A stretch of DNA of 64,000 nt from Paenibacillus harenae (GTDB lineage: Bacteria > Bacillota > Bacilli > Paenibacillales > Paenibacillaceae). Positions 41,888 to 51,378 of this stretch are shown here, piece by piece. Position 1 is the first letter of the stretch; each line of letters begins with the position of its first letter. The stretch spans positions 1-64,000 of the forward strand of contig NZ_JAUSST010000002.1 of assembly GCF_030812415.1 (NCBI RefSeq), written 5' to 3'. The notes under the pieces are model-generated. The model was not told the DNA's origin and searched no databases. It saw only the letters and a program-made list of their open reading frames with translations. The position numbers and the translations under genes are program-made.

Positions 41888-42799
41888 ATGATTGTGATCC
41901 CTGATACATTTATTGAAAGAATGCGAGAACTCCACGGTGAGCAAGGTGTCGCCTGGACTGGTGCGCTGCCTGGGCTGATTACCGACTTTGCAAGCCGATT
42001 CGACTTTAGCCCTGAAGCTCCATTTTCAAATTTATCCTATAATTTTGTCCTCCGCGCAAAGTGCAGCGACGGGAGGCCAGCCGTCTTTAAATCGTCCTTC
42101 ATGAAGGACGAGCTTTCTATGGAAGTTAGTGTTCTTCGCGCCTTTGAGGGCCGGGGGGCGATTAATGTGCTTGATGTAGACGAAGAGCAGGGCGTGGCCC
42201 TGCTGGAGGGGGCCGACCCTGGCATGCCCTTGTCGGAAATTGAAGATGATGCACGTGCGACCGATATCTTTTGCGAAGTATTTCGCCACCTTCACGTTTC
42301 GGCACCTCCCAGTAGTCAATACCCGTCCATAAAGCAGCACTTTGCTGCAATCGAGCGATACCGCGAGCGATTCGACTACGCGAACACTGCCGCACCACTT
42401 CCTGAGAGCTGGGTGGAAAATGCCGAAGAATGTCTGGCGTATCTCATCACGACAACGAGTGAAAATCTTCTGCTGCATGGTGATCTACATCATGAAAACA
42501 TCCTTCGTCAAGGCGAAGAGCAATGGGTTGTCATTGATCCCAAAGGCATGATCGGCGACATCCATTTTGATACGATCCAGTATATGCTTAACTACGAGAA
42601 TCGGGGCGGTGATTGCGAGCAGGTGTTGCGGAGCCGGATTGCGATTATGGCTGATCGCCTCGGTCTGGACCCTCGCCGAATCGCGATGTGGGGCGTGGCT
42701 CGAGGCGTTCTTGAAGCCTGCTGGACTATAGAAGACGGAGGAACTGATTGGCACAGAGGGATCCAAATCACGGAGCGCTTCGCCAAATGCCTGGATTAA
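41888..42799 (+). CDS. Aminoglycoside/hydroxyurea-type antibiotic phosphotransferase
   Basis: The 303-residue kinase shows the APH(6)/hydroxyurea-kinase pattern: an N-lobe with YNFVLRAKCSDGRPAVFKSS (Lys for ATP), the Brenner motif LLLHGDLHHENILRQG with catalytic Asp, and VVIDPKGMIGDIHFD with the magnesium Asp. It would phosphorylate an antibiotic such as streptomycin, although some members act on metabolites. The ATG at 41888 is chosen by family start; AAAGGAG lies about 12 bases upstream, slightly far, and an ATT at 41879 would be closer. It has no cotranscribed partner. Confidence 0.85.
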   Translation: MIVIPDTFIERMRELHGEQGVAWTGALPGLITDFASRFDFSPEAPFSNLSYNFVLRAKCSDGRPAVFKSSFMKDELSMEVSVLRAFEGRGAINVLDVDEEQGVALLEGADPGMPLSEIEDDARATDIFCEVFRHLHVSAPPSSQYPSIKQHFAAIERYRERFDYANTAAPLPESWVENAEECLAYLITTTSENLLLHGDLHHENILRQGEEQWVVIDPKGMIGDIHFDTIQYMLNYENRGGDCEQVLRSRIAIMADRLGLDPRRIAMWGVARGVLEACWTIEDGGTDWHRGIQITERFAKCLD

Positions 42800-43029
42800 A
42801 TTTGGAATTCAAGAGACTATTACCGTTAGCATTCAATGAAGGACTCTATACAAACGATGAAGGAGCTGCCGCGGCAGTTCCGTTTACATCTACACGAAAT
42901 AAGAAAATTTGTATATATGTACTGATAGGCGTTAAGCTCCCATGGAAGAACGCAATTTCAACAAGTGAGCCAGTTCAATAAAAGCAGAAGAAATGTTAAT
43001 ATTAGAAAAAATCTTTGAGGTGTCTTCCA
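42800..43029. other. Gap with no gene
   Basis: The 230 bases carry no frame with recognisable motifs. A GAGGTG ribosome site at its end precedes the next fragment. Confidence 0.5.
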
Positions 43030-43152
43030 TTGCATCCAATCAATTTACAAGAAGTCCCCCATGAAATAATTCATAATTTAGGTTTCGTTAAAGACATTAA
43101 ATTTCCAAGGCAAGGTCATACATCTGTGAACGTCAAATCGAAACAGTATTAA
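43030..43152 (+). pseudogene. Phosphotransferase (APH-like) N-terminal fragment
   Basis: A TTG with GAGGTG upstream opens HPINLQEVPHEIIHNLGFVK and DIKFPRQGHTS, the beginning of an APH-family protein (the P.QG.TS loop contacts ATP). After 34 codons the sequence becomes part of an isomerase gene in another frame and this frame stops. The kinase domain is gone. Confidence 0.55.
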
Positions 43153-43574
43153 TCGGGTTGCGATTAGCGGCTCCAATAGCGGAGGAAGCTGGAATTACCC
43201 TTCTTCTTGAGCCTCTCAACACGGCAGTCGATCATCCTGGATATCTTTTAACTAGTTCTAGCGAGGCATTCAACCTTATCGAACTAGTCAACAGCGATCA
43301 TGTGAAAGTGTTGTTCGATATTTATCACCAACAGATCACAGAAGGTAACTTAATCCGTTCTATGCTGGGCAATCTTCAAAGCATTGGCCATTTACATGCT
43401 GCGGGTTGCCCAGGGCGCCATGAGTTGCAATTTGGTGAAATCCATTATGCTAACGTCATTCAAGCATTGCGCAGCGCGGGGTATTCGAACTATTTCGGTT
43501 TAGAATTCTTTCCTTCCGCTCAACCTTCACAAGGATTGGAGTTCGCCAAGAGTTTGATGAATTCTTGTACCTAG
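43131..43574 (+). pseudogene. TIM-barrel sugar isomerase (hydroxypyruvate isomerase-like), C-terminal half
   Basis: From RQIETVLIGLRLAAPIAEEA the frame runs through the barrel core: ITLLLEPLNTAVDHPGYLL with a metal Glu, VKVLFDIYHQQITEGNLI with a metal Asp, IGHLHAAGCPGRHELQFGEI, and FGLEFFPS with the last Glu. This corresponds to about the last 140 residues of a 260-residue Hyi-like isomerase; the first four strands are missing. It is joined to an APH fragment around 43131. No ribosome site stands before its in-frame TTG at 43158. Confidence 0.75.
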
Positions 43575-43600
43575 TAATTAGCTCATCTAACCCATCTGTG

Positions 43601-43640
43601 ACGTGGCCGGGGCGCTGTTAGCTGCCCAGCCACGTTTTTC
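43601..43640 (+). terminator. Terminator after the isomerase remnant
   Basis: ACGTGGC and GCCACGT enclose GGGGCG and CTGCCC; TTTTTCT follows. Confidence 0.7.
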
Positions 43641-43666
43641 TATTAGATAAGTAGGAGGTAGGTACG

Positions 43667-44574
43667 GTGTTACAGTACAATGAGGTCAAAGAAAATGTTA
43701 TTTTTTGACATGTAAGGTCACGGATGAAGGAGATATCCGGTTTTTACATGCAGGTGTACAACCTTTAGATAAAGGCACGATCGACCATAAGCAGGAGATA
43801 GGGTTCTATAGGTGCAAGCGACGGGCGATGACCGCGAGGAGTATCACGGACGGACACACCGAGCCACAATGCCTGGTTTGCTTATGCGATTTGAGAAGCA
43901 ATCAGACATAAGGAATGAAATTGGCCGTAAGCTGACATTCGTATTGAAGGACCCTGTAACGGAACTTAGTGCTAGCTGTCATTATCAGTTTTATGAAGGG
44001 ACCTCGGTAATTAAATGTTGGACTGTTCTTGATAATGCTGGATCCGAGCCGATCGGAATAGAATACGTTTCTTCCTTTGCGTTAACCGGTTTTGGCAAGG
44101 AAGGCCTCCAAGATCGCGACTATACTATGCGGCTTCATATCCCTCACAATTCTTGGCAGAGCGAAGTACAATGGCGTAATTACCGACTCCCGGAGCTTGG
44201 ACTATCCCATATCAAAGACAGGCAGTCCAAGCGGATCGCAATCAGCAATGCGGGCTCTTGGTCATCTGCGGAATATCCCAATGGGGTTCCTTGAGCTTGA
44301 GGAGACAGGAGAAGGACTGTTCTGGCAAATCGAGCATAACGGCTCCTGGCATTGTGAGATATTCTTGGTTTTGGCCGTGTGGCGGTTGCGGTCAGGTGAT
44401 GGCTGCCTACAGATTCCATTGTCGCACTATAAGGCGTGCGAGCTAGATGTCACTATTGGCTATCCGGAAGCAGGGGACTGCGAGTGGAAGTGGAACGCTG
44501 CTTCTGGCGTGCTTTCTGTCTATCTGCAGAAACCAGAATCGGCACGTTTGTTTAGTTTATTGGTGCGAAAATAA
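43667..44574 (+). pseudogene. GH36 alpha-galactosidase lacking its catalytic barrel
   Basis: TAGGAGG precedes a GTG at 43667. Frameshifts near 43690 and 43812 interrupt an N-terminal GH36 beta-sandwich (KVTDEGDIRFLHAGVQPLDK, then TMPGLLMRFEKQSDIRNEIG, HYQFYEGTSVIKCWTVLDN, DYTMRLHIPHNSWQSEVQW). A further shift near 44285 leads to MGFLELEETGEGLFWQIEHN, and the frame ends with the C-terminal beta domain (SGVLSVYLQKPESARLF). The whole TIM barrel with nucleophile and acid is absent. About 450 codons have been deleted along with several small lesions, so the gene is dead. It would have served galactoside use like the GH42 gene nearby. Confidence 0.8.
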
Positions 44575-44616
44575 AAGTTGCTTAGACTATTCCGGCAACG
44601 AACGGACACGTTAAAT

Positions 44617-44654
44617 CCAAACAAGGCCGAGGCACATTGCCCAGCCTTGTTTGG
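44617..44654. terminator. Bidirectional terminator
   Basis: CCAAACAAGGC and GCCTTGTTTGG are exact complements between two converging genes (GH36 remnant and AraC regulator). Confidence 0.75.
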
Positions 44655-44661
44655 TATGTTG

Positions 44662-45522
44662 TTAGTTGCTGCCCACGCCCCGCAGTATTCTGAATTGTTC
44701 CGGAGTCATCCCCTCTGACTTTCGGAAGCACTGTATGAAATACGTGCTGTTTGAAAAACCGCTGTACTCAGCAATGAGCTTCACAGTCATGTTTGAAGAT
44801 ACTAGTAGGGTTTTGGATTGGAGGATTCGACATTCTGTTAAATACTCAATCGGCGTTTTCCCCATTAAACGGTGGAACTGCCTGCTGAAATGCGAAGAAC
44901 TACAATTCGCTTTCGATGCCATCTGCTCTAACGTGAGCGGCTCGTGGCAGTGGGAGCGTATCCACTCCGCTACCTCGGTTAGCCTGTCTCGCATCCCTGG
45001 TTTAGGAATGCCCTCCATAGCTTCCGCATGCTGGACGAGTAAGGCGACCATCTCATAAGTGATGGCTGATAATCTCGCCGATCCCTCTTGAAACGGAGGC
45101 GTGCTGCAGTCTAACAATTCTTTCCACAACTGATCCAGTCGCTGGACATCTTCCCACGAGAAGATCCAAACGTCTCGCTCCCCACGTCCTTGCAGAAGTG
45201 AGCCAAGCCCGCGCCCTGTAAAATGAACCCATCTGATATCCCAGGGCTCGATGATATCGGCGTAATATCGTTGCGGAACGCCTGGACCGTAAAGAAATCC
45301 AGAGCCGCTTCGTAATTCCACGAATTCCTCTCCGGTCCACACATAACCTTTGCCTGCACGAACAAGATGCCAGTTATAGGTTGTTAATCCGTTAGGTCTA
45401 TTCTCGTTGTGTTCTGACTCATCTGTATAGTGGCCGAATGATTCCGGATAACAGAGAAAACGTTCGAATCGCGGGTTCGGAACAAAGTGATTGATACGCA
45501 ACAATGTCACCTCAGATAGCAT
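44662..45522 (-). CDS. AraC-family regulator, divergent from GH42
   Basis: Residues about 1-160 of 286 form an AraC cupin domain (YNWHLVRAGKGYVWTGEEFV, IEPWDIRWVHFTGRG). Residues about 185-280 carry the double helix-turn-helix, with PLTLEQMASKANCSSSHFSR, PIEYLTECRILQSK and MTVKLIAEYSGFSNSTYFIQ, CFRKSEGMTPEQFR. The order and divergent position relative to the beta-galactosidase gene point to a galactoside-responsive activator of that gene (inference). The ATG at 45522 has a GAGGTGACA ribosome site. Confidence 0.88.
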   Translation of the reverse strand: MLSEVTLLRINHFVPNPRFERFLCYPESFGHYTDESEHNENRPNGLTTYNWHLVRAGKGYVWTGEEFVELRSGSGFLYGPGVPQRYYADIIEPWDIRWVHFTGRGLGSLLQGRGERDVWIFSWEDVQRLDQLWKELLDCSTPPFQEGSARLSAITYEMVALLVQHAEAMEGIPKPGMRDRLTEVAEWIRSHCHEPLTLEQMASKANCSSSHFSRQFHRLMGKTPIEYLTECRILQSKTLLVSSNMTVKLIAEYSGFSNSTYFIQCFRKSEGMTPEQFRILRGVGSN

Positions 45523-45640
45523 AATTTTGATATATCGAGCAAAAATGAATGATTTATCACTCTAATTATAAATAATATAATTATTTTGTCGAATTAAATG
45601 CAAGCAAAATAATGATATAAGAAAAACGGAGGATCGAAAC
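45523..45640. promoter_or_regulatory. Divergent control region, AraC and GH42
   Basis: This 118-base A+T-rich stretch includes TTGTCG at 45586 and TAATGA at 45610 (18 bases apart) as a possible promoter for GH42, an AT palindrome around 45565-45583, and CGGAGG before the GH42 ATG. A binding site for the AraC protein is expected but not identified. Confidence 0.4.
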
Positions 45641-47626
45641 ATGAGAATGGGTGTAGATTACTATCCGGAGCATTGGGACCGCTCGTTGTGGGAGCAAGAT
45701 GCAAAGCTCATGCAAGAGACAGGCGTCAGCTTGATTCGGGTAGCCGAATTCGCCTGGTCAAGACTTGAACCGACTGAAGGCAGCTACGATTTCACATGGC
45801 TTGATGATGCAATTGATACATTTGCAAAACGTGGTATACAAGTGGTCATCGGAACGCCGACCTGCACGCCGCCGAATTGGCTCGTGAATGCGTATCCTGA
45901 TGTATTGCCACGGGATGAAAAGCTGCATCCACGTTATCCCGGAATTCGAGGACACCGTTGTTATAACAGTCCTTCCATGAGACACTATTCGGCTTTAATC
46001 GTAGAAAAGCTTGCGCTTCATTATGCGAATAATCCGGCTGTCATCGGTTGGCAGACTGATAATGAGTTTAGTCTGAATGAGTGCAACTGTGAGCATTGTA
46101 ATGCGCGGTTCCGTACGTGGCTTCAAGAGAAGTATGATTCAATCGAAGCCATCAATGCGGCGTGGGGTACAGTTGTATGGAGTGGAGAGTACAGCGATTG
46201 GTCTCAAATAACAACTCCGCTTGGAGGAATGAACCATAAGAATCCATCTTTTGTGTTGGATTACAAACGATTCGAGACTGATTCTGTAGTTGAATTCCAA
46301 CAACTGCAATTGAACATTTTGAAGAAACATTTTCCGAATCATTTTGTTACGCATAACATTTGGAGTTATCCGATGGCGCTGGATTATTACAAGCTTTGCG
46401 AGAATTTAGACTTCGTTTCGCTTGATTATTATCCGAGCACAAATCCGGAAAAGGCCGAATCGAGCGGATACAGCGGAGCATTGACATTGGATTTGACCCG
46501 CGGAATTAAACGGCAGAATTTCTGGATCATGGAGACGATTAGCGGACCTCCGGGATGCTGGATGCCAATGTGGCGAACGCCTCATCCTGGATTTATCCGT
46601 GCCTTTGCTTGGCAAAGCATCGCACGCGGTGCGGATACGCTTGTACACTTCCGGTGGCGAAGCGCTCCATCGGGAGCAGAGCAATTCTGGCACGGCCTGA
46701 TCGATCACAGTAACGTGCCTGGCAGACGATTCGAGGAATACCGCGGGTTGTGTGGTGAAGTTCGGAAGCTTGCTCCGTTGTTGGAAGGAACGGAAGTGCG
46801 GGGCGAAGTGGCTATTCTTCATTCGCACGATCAATATAATGCGTTTCAAATTCAATACCAGGTAGATGGTATGGATTATTTCGATAATCTGAAAACGATC
46901 CATCGTGCCTTCACTAAACTCGGCATCATGACAGATGTATTGAATGAGACAGATGATCTGAGCGGATATAAGCTAATTGTGGCTCCTTCGCTCTTCCTGC
47001 TCAACCCAGAGCTTGCGTCTCGTTTAGAAACTTGTGTCCAGAACGGTGCAACGCTGGTATTGACGCCTCGAACTGGCGTGAAGAACTTGAATAACGTATG
47101 TTGGATCCAACCGTTGCCTGGACCGCTCTCTAATGCGGCAGGCGTCACTGTAGCTGAGTATGACCCGATAGGAAGGGATGTACACCATTTCAGCTGGCAG
47201 AATAAGACTTACTCCTGCAGCCAATGGTTAGATATCCTAACACCTCAAACTGCTGAGTCGGTGGCATGGTACGAAGACGATTTCTTCGCTGGCAAGACAG
47301 CTGCGACCGTCCATAAATTCGGCGAAGGTGAGGTTTACTACTTGGGAACGGTTCCTGAAGAAGCCTTCTATCTGGACTTTATTCAGGATGCAGCAGTGAA
47401 GTTGGGCCTTCAGTTTATCTCTGACCTGCCAGAAGGTGTTCAGATTTCGACACGTGTGAAAGGGTCCGCGAGATATTTGTTCCTAATGAACCTTACGCGT
47501 AAGGAACAGACCGTGACGCTTGATCAGGTTTACTATAGTCTTCTAAATGAAAGAGAAATCGGCCAAGTACTAACGATGGCTCCATATGCAATCGAAATTG
47601 TAGAACTCCCAATGAAAAACACCTAA
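45641..47626 (+). CDS. GH42 beta-galactosidase
   Basis: The 661-residue enzyme opens with MGVDYYPEHWDRSLWEQD, typical for GH42. The barrel carries acid/base Glu142 in WQTDNEFS, a zinc-site cluster ECNCEHCNARF, and nucleophile Glu298 in FWIMETISGPPG. A Rossmann-like trimerisation domain (about 390-590, VAILHSHDQYNAF onward) and a small C-terminal beta domain follow, as in the family. There is no signal peptide, so it acts on imported galactosides in the cytoplasm. CGGAGG precedes the ATG. It is regulated presumably by the divergent AraC protein, and it stands alone, followed by a terminator-like hairpin. Confidence 0.95.
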   Translation: MRMGVDYYPEHWDRSLWEQDAKLMQETGVSLIRVAEFAWSRLEPTEGSYDFTWLDDAIDTFAKRGIQVVIGTPTCTPPNWLVNAYPDVLPRDEKLHPRYPGIRGHRCYNSPSMRHYSALIVEKLALHYANNPAVIGWQTDNEFSLNECNCEHCNARFRTWLQEKYDSIEAINAAWGTVVWSGEYSDWSQITTPLGGMNHKNPSFVLDYKRFETDSVVEFQQLQLNILKKHFPNHFVTHNIWSYPMALDYYKLCENLDFVSLDYYPSTNPEKAESSGYSGALTLDLTRGIKRQNFWIMETISGPPGCWMPMWRTPHPGFIRAFAWQSIARGADTLVHFRWRSAPSGAEQFWHGLIDHSNVPGRRFEEYRGLCGEVRKLAPLLEGTEVRGEVAILHSHDQYNAFQIQYQVDGMDYFDNLKTIHRAFTKLGIMTDVLNETDDLSGYKLIVAPSLFLLNPELASRLETCVQNGATLVLTPRTGVKNLNNVCWIQPLPGPLSNAAGVTVAEYDPIGRDVHHFSWQNKTYSCSQWLDILTPQTAESVAWYEDDFFAGKTAATVHKFGEGEVYYLGTVPEEAFYLDFIQDAAVKLGLQFISDLPEGVQISTRVKGSARYLFLMNLTRKEQTVTLDQVYYSLLNEREIGQVLTMAPYAIEIVELPMKNT

Positions 47627-47693
47627 ATATCTTAACTTATTTCATCATTATATTGGTCGCATAATAACATACGAAGCAAGTCCTATTAGCAGA

Positions 47694-47721
47694 TGCCCCT
47701 TTTGCCAGAAGGGGTATTTTG
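47694..47721 (+). terminator. Probable terminator of GH42
   Basis: CCCCTT and AAGGGG form a short stem around TTGCCAG, with TATTTTG behind. Confidence 0.5.
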
Positions 47722-47739
47722 CATAGATAGCTTGTATAA

Positions 47740-48082
47740 GGACGATTACAAGAACACAGATCAATGTCAGATCGTCGTCTAGGTGTACATGGATCACAAT
47801 ATCCCTGTCATGGTTTCCGAAACCGGCACCATAGAGCGTTAAGCCACCAACGTTCTCACTTCGTTCATCGACTGTAAATCGAAGTGTCCAGAACGTTTGA
47901 TGCAGCCGAATGTCTGCAATGGTAACGTCCGACATCCGTTCTCCGTCCATGAATGTTCCGGTGCTGTTAATAACGATTGTCTTCCACAAGCCGTACTGAT
48001 TCACGTTTCGATGCCACCATGAAGGTGTATATTTGCCTCGCGCTGCCCTTCGAAGTCAGCGCGGCTTGTCCATGTGCCTAAA
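47740..48082 (-). pseudogene. Unrecognised gene, C-terminal remnant
   Basis: The minus strand reads WTSRADFEGQREANIHLHGG then, after a frameshift near 48002, NQYGLWKTIVINSTGTFMDG, TFWTLRFTVDERSENVGG and FGNHDRDIVIHVH. The sequence looks like the C-terminal domain of a real protein with many beta strands, but I cannot name it. Its beginning is cut at about 48082, exactly where the plus-strand kinase fragment begins. The hydrophobic stretch after VHLD is probably out of the original gene. Confidence 0.5.
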
Positions 48083-48083
48083 C

Positions 48084-48580
48084 TTGGCAAAAGAGGACAA
48101 GCCTCGACCATCCGTGAAGAAATCGATTCCATTAAACAGTATCTGACTTTGCAGCAGATTCGGTACGATTTCGCGTTTGACGTAAGAATTCGAGTGGACG
48201 ACGACGTGCTTGACATCGCTATTCCGCGGTTTATTTTACAGCCGATCCTTGAAAATTCGTTATACCACGGACTTGACGACGAGGGATACATTCAGGTGGA
48301 AGTCGTGAATAACGGCGGAAACATCGTAATTTCCGTACACGATAACGGAGCGGGCATTTCGGAAGAGGAGATCGAGAAGCTGTTGAATCAGCAGCAAGTC
48401 GAACAGCAAAGGGCCGGTATGGGAATCGGAATGAACTATGTGAAACGCATGATCGAAAATCAGTACGCAGATCAAGCGAGCCTTGAAATTAAAAGCGAAC
48501 CCGGCAAAGGCACGAGCGTATATTTGAAATTGCCGAATACGGAGGTGACGCAGGATGATAAAAGTATTGATCGTGGATGA
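48084..48580 (+). pseudogene. YesM-like sensor kinase, C-terminal half
   Basis: The frame preserves part of the His-kinase helix bundle (REEIDSIKQYLTLQQIRYDF) and the ATPase domain: N box LQPILENSLYHGLDDEG, G1 VHDNGAGISEEEIEKLL, G2 AGMGIGMNYVKRMIE, and SEPGKGTSVYLKLP at the end. The transmembrane sensor, HAMP region and the phosphorylated His segment are missing; family members have about 600 residues. It ends overlapping the response-regulator gene, the normal YesM-YesN order. It would have controlled the sugar lipoprotein and GH43 genes downstream. Confidence 0.8.
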
Positions 48581-49673
48581 TGACAACCTGGTAAGAAAAG
48601 GACTCATATCGATCCTGCCATGGGGAGAGTACGGTATGGAAGTTGTCGGCGAAGCCAAAAATGGGGAAAAGGCTCTGGAATTTTTGGCCTCGCGGCAAGT
48701 GGATTTATTGCTAACCGATCTAGCTATGCCAGTGATGTCGGGCATGGAGTTGATGCGTATCGTGCGAAAACAATACCCCCATATCTTTATCGTCGTGCTT
48801 ACGCTTCATCAGGATTTTGAATATATTCAAGAATGCTTAAGACTTGGCGCAATCGATTATATAGCCAAAGTCGAAATGGAAAATGAAAACTTCGGTGAAG
48901 TCATGAGCCGGGTTAAAGGAAGAATTGCAGAGGAACAATCCAAAACCGCGACCCCGTCGTTCTATGAGGCTCAGCACGATCAAGAAATACATGATGGAAT
49001 CACGGGTGTACCGTTAGACTCGTCAACAGTCGGCGGGGACAAGCTGTCCGAGATCAAAAGGAACTGATTAGCGCTAGGTTGGGTTCATAGAGAGTCCGAG
49101 TTTGAAAAGTTCCTTGATGATCTGAAAGGATTGCGTTTGCCCCCCGCTAAGCTCATATCTTTGTTGCATTCGCAGTGGATGGCTTGGGATCGTATTTATT
49201 ATTCAGTGACAGAGAAACAAATCGAACTGCCGGATACCTTTCATTCTGGGTTTGAAGTGAAGGAGTGGCTAAGCGGGGTTAGAGAGCTATTAGTTACAGC
49301 CACCGGAAAGTCTCCTTATTCCGAGGAGGTCAAAGATTGCATCACCAGAGCGGTAAAGGCGATGCAAGATGAATTATCCAGTTCGGTCCATGCTTCCGAA
49401 ATGGCCAAGAGAGTGAACATGAGTCGCAGCTATTTCAGTCAGTGCTTCAAGGATCTTGTCGGTATGACCTTTAATGAGTATTTACGCCATATTCGGATTG
49501 AAAAAGCAAAAGAGTATTTGCAATATACCCAAAAAACGATTCAGTGGATCGCCGAAAATACGGGATATGCCGATCAGAAATATTTCAGCCGCGTATTTCT
49601 TGAAAAAACGGGCATGCTTCCCAGCGAATATCGGCAATCCATACAATCGGAGTTACAAATGTCCGATTCATAG
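48555..49673 (+). pseudogene. YesN-like response regulator with a single in-frame TGA
   Basis: A receiver domain (VLIVDDDNLVRKGLISILPW, phosphoacceptor Asp in VDLLLTDLAMPVMSGMEL, and Lys in IDYIAKVEME) and a C-terminal AraC DNA-binding domain (SSVHASEMAKRVNMSRSYFS, KTIQWIAENTGYADQKYFS, TGMLPSEYRQS) lie in the same frame. A TGA at 49065-49067 separates them, after KLSEIKRN. No shift is needed to join the parts, so this is one nonsense lesion, a sequencing error, or readthrough. Even without the stop the protein would be about 372 residues, shorter than the usual 500 or so, so the linker region may also be deleted. The partner kinase is truncated as well. Confidence 0.8.
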
Positions 49674-49812
49674 GGGGACAAATGTCCAAACCCGTGTCTT
49701 TGTTTCCCCTCATATCTCTACCTATATTGGCAACCGTCTTCAGTCTCGAAGGCGGTTTCTATCATGTTATACTCGGTGCACGGGTAATATCTGCGAAAGA
49801 AGGCAAGGTCAA

Positions 49813-51293
49813 ATGAAGATAAGACTTCCGATGATTATCCTAATCGTCATCCTATTCAACGTAAGCGCGTGCAGCAACTCGAATGATTCGAATCAAGGGA
49901 AAGATCAACCAACTCATACGACTCCGGATCCATTCGGCAAATACGAGGAACCTGTAACCATTCGGATTGGAACGATTGTGGAAGCCTCCAAATCGCTGCT
50001 GGAAGGCGAAACCCTCGTCGACAATCAATATACTCGAAACATTAAAGAAAACCTGAATATAATCGTGGACTATTTCTTTAAAGCTTCGACCGTTAATTAC
50101 CATCAAAAAGTAAGCTTGGCCATTGCAAGCAACGACTTGCCGGATGCGATGATCGTAGGCCCTGTCGAGTTGAAAGAAATGGTTGAAGCCGACCAATTGG
50201 CGGATCTGACGGATGTGTACAATGAGTATGCTTCGCCTGTAATAAAAAGGATCGTGGAAGGCTCGGGAGAAGAAGCGCTGAACAGTGTTACTTTCGATGG
50301 CAAAATCATGGCCATTCCCAATATGCAATTAACAGCGGATGGCGTTCGCCGCTATGGTCAAGCGGCAGCGCGTAGGCCTGCCAATTCGCCTCCGGGTTAT
50401 TCCTTATCTTGAAGGCTTGAAATTCTATTACGACGCCAACCAAATGGGATTGCTTGATCCCGACTCCTTGACGCAAAAATTCGGAGATGTGTCGAGCAAG
50501 TTCCAAGACGGACAAATCCTTTTCTCGCACTTCCCTTGGGTAGATAACGTTTACAATACCCCCGAACGTACGGCAGCGGGCAAAGGTCTCGCATTGGTGC
50601 CTTTCTCTGAAGAGAAGATAACGTCCTACGGCCAGAGTCCTTATGGCGGGAATCGGATTTGGTCGATTGGTTCGAAAGCGAAGGATCCTGCGCGCGTGAT
50701 GGAATTTGTGGACTGGCTATTCACTCCGGAAGGTGTTATGGAGTCGAACTATGGTCCGAAAGGATTGGCATGGGATATTGACGAGAACGGAAAGCCATAT
50801 GTAACGGAGTACGGCTGGAAGGCATTGCCTGCCAATGCGGAGCCGGTACCGGCGGAATACGGCGGCGGTACGTTCAAAGATGGAATAAATCAGATTAATA
50901 ATACGACATTGAAGCTTACGAATATACACCCGGAGACCGGAGAGCCATACGACTACAACATTTGGAATTCTACGTTAAATCACGATCCGGATCCGGTTAC
51001 CAAGAGCTGGCGCGAAGCGATGGGCGTTATGACGGCGAAGGAGTATTTCGTGAAGAACGAAATGATCGAAGTATCGAAACCGTTCTTTACGACCGAAACC
51101 CCGGCTACGATGCCTGCCCAAATGCAACAAAAGATCAGCGGGATCGGCAAGATTACCAAGGAATACTCATGGAAAATGATTTATGCGAAGAACGAAATGG
51201 AGTACAATCAGTTAAGCGAAAGGGCTCGGCTACGACGAAGTTGTACAATACGAAGTTGATCTGGCAACGAAGACCGTATTCCCTCATCGTTAA
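49813..51293 (+). pseudogene. Sugar ABC transporter binding lipoprotein with internal deletion and frameshifts
   Basis: The ATG at 49813 opens a lipoprotein signal (MIILIVILFNVSAC, lipobox SAC) and the N-terminal lobe (EPVTIRIGTIVEASKSLLEG, VDYFFKASTVNYHQKVSLAI, ASNDLPDAMIVG). At about 50345 the frame breaks after AIPNMQLTADGV and resumes, with some 120 residues of the expected hinge missing, in VIPYLEGLKFYYDANQMGLL, DPARVMEFVDWLFTPEGV. Near 51220 a third shift is needed to reach GYDEVVQYEVDLATKTVFPH. The intact protein would bind oligosaccharides for uptake (family 1, LplA/YtcQ type). Permease genes are absent from the locus. Confidence 0.8.
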
Positions 51294-51311
51294 GCTATTA
51301 TTGTTAGTGAG

Positions 51312-51344
51312 TTCCCGTATCAGCTTAGCTGATGCGGGAATTTG
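51312..51344 (+). terminator. Terminator before GH43
   Basis: TTCCCGTATCAGC and GCTGATGCGGGAA pair over 13 positions with one G-T, loop TTA, then TTTGC. Confidence 0.7.
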
Positions 51345-51378
51345 CTCGTACTAGAGAATGAAAGGAAGGTTTTGAGAC

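Noticed and set aside
47648-47740. Hydrophobic tail LICVLVIVLIQAIYAKYPF as a membrane protein end
   Set aside because: It overlaps the probable terminator of the GH42 gene and follows the end of the recognisable beta-rich remnant, so it is likely out-of-gene sequence.
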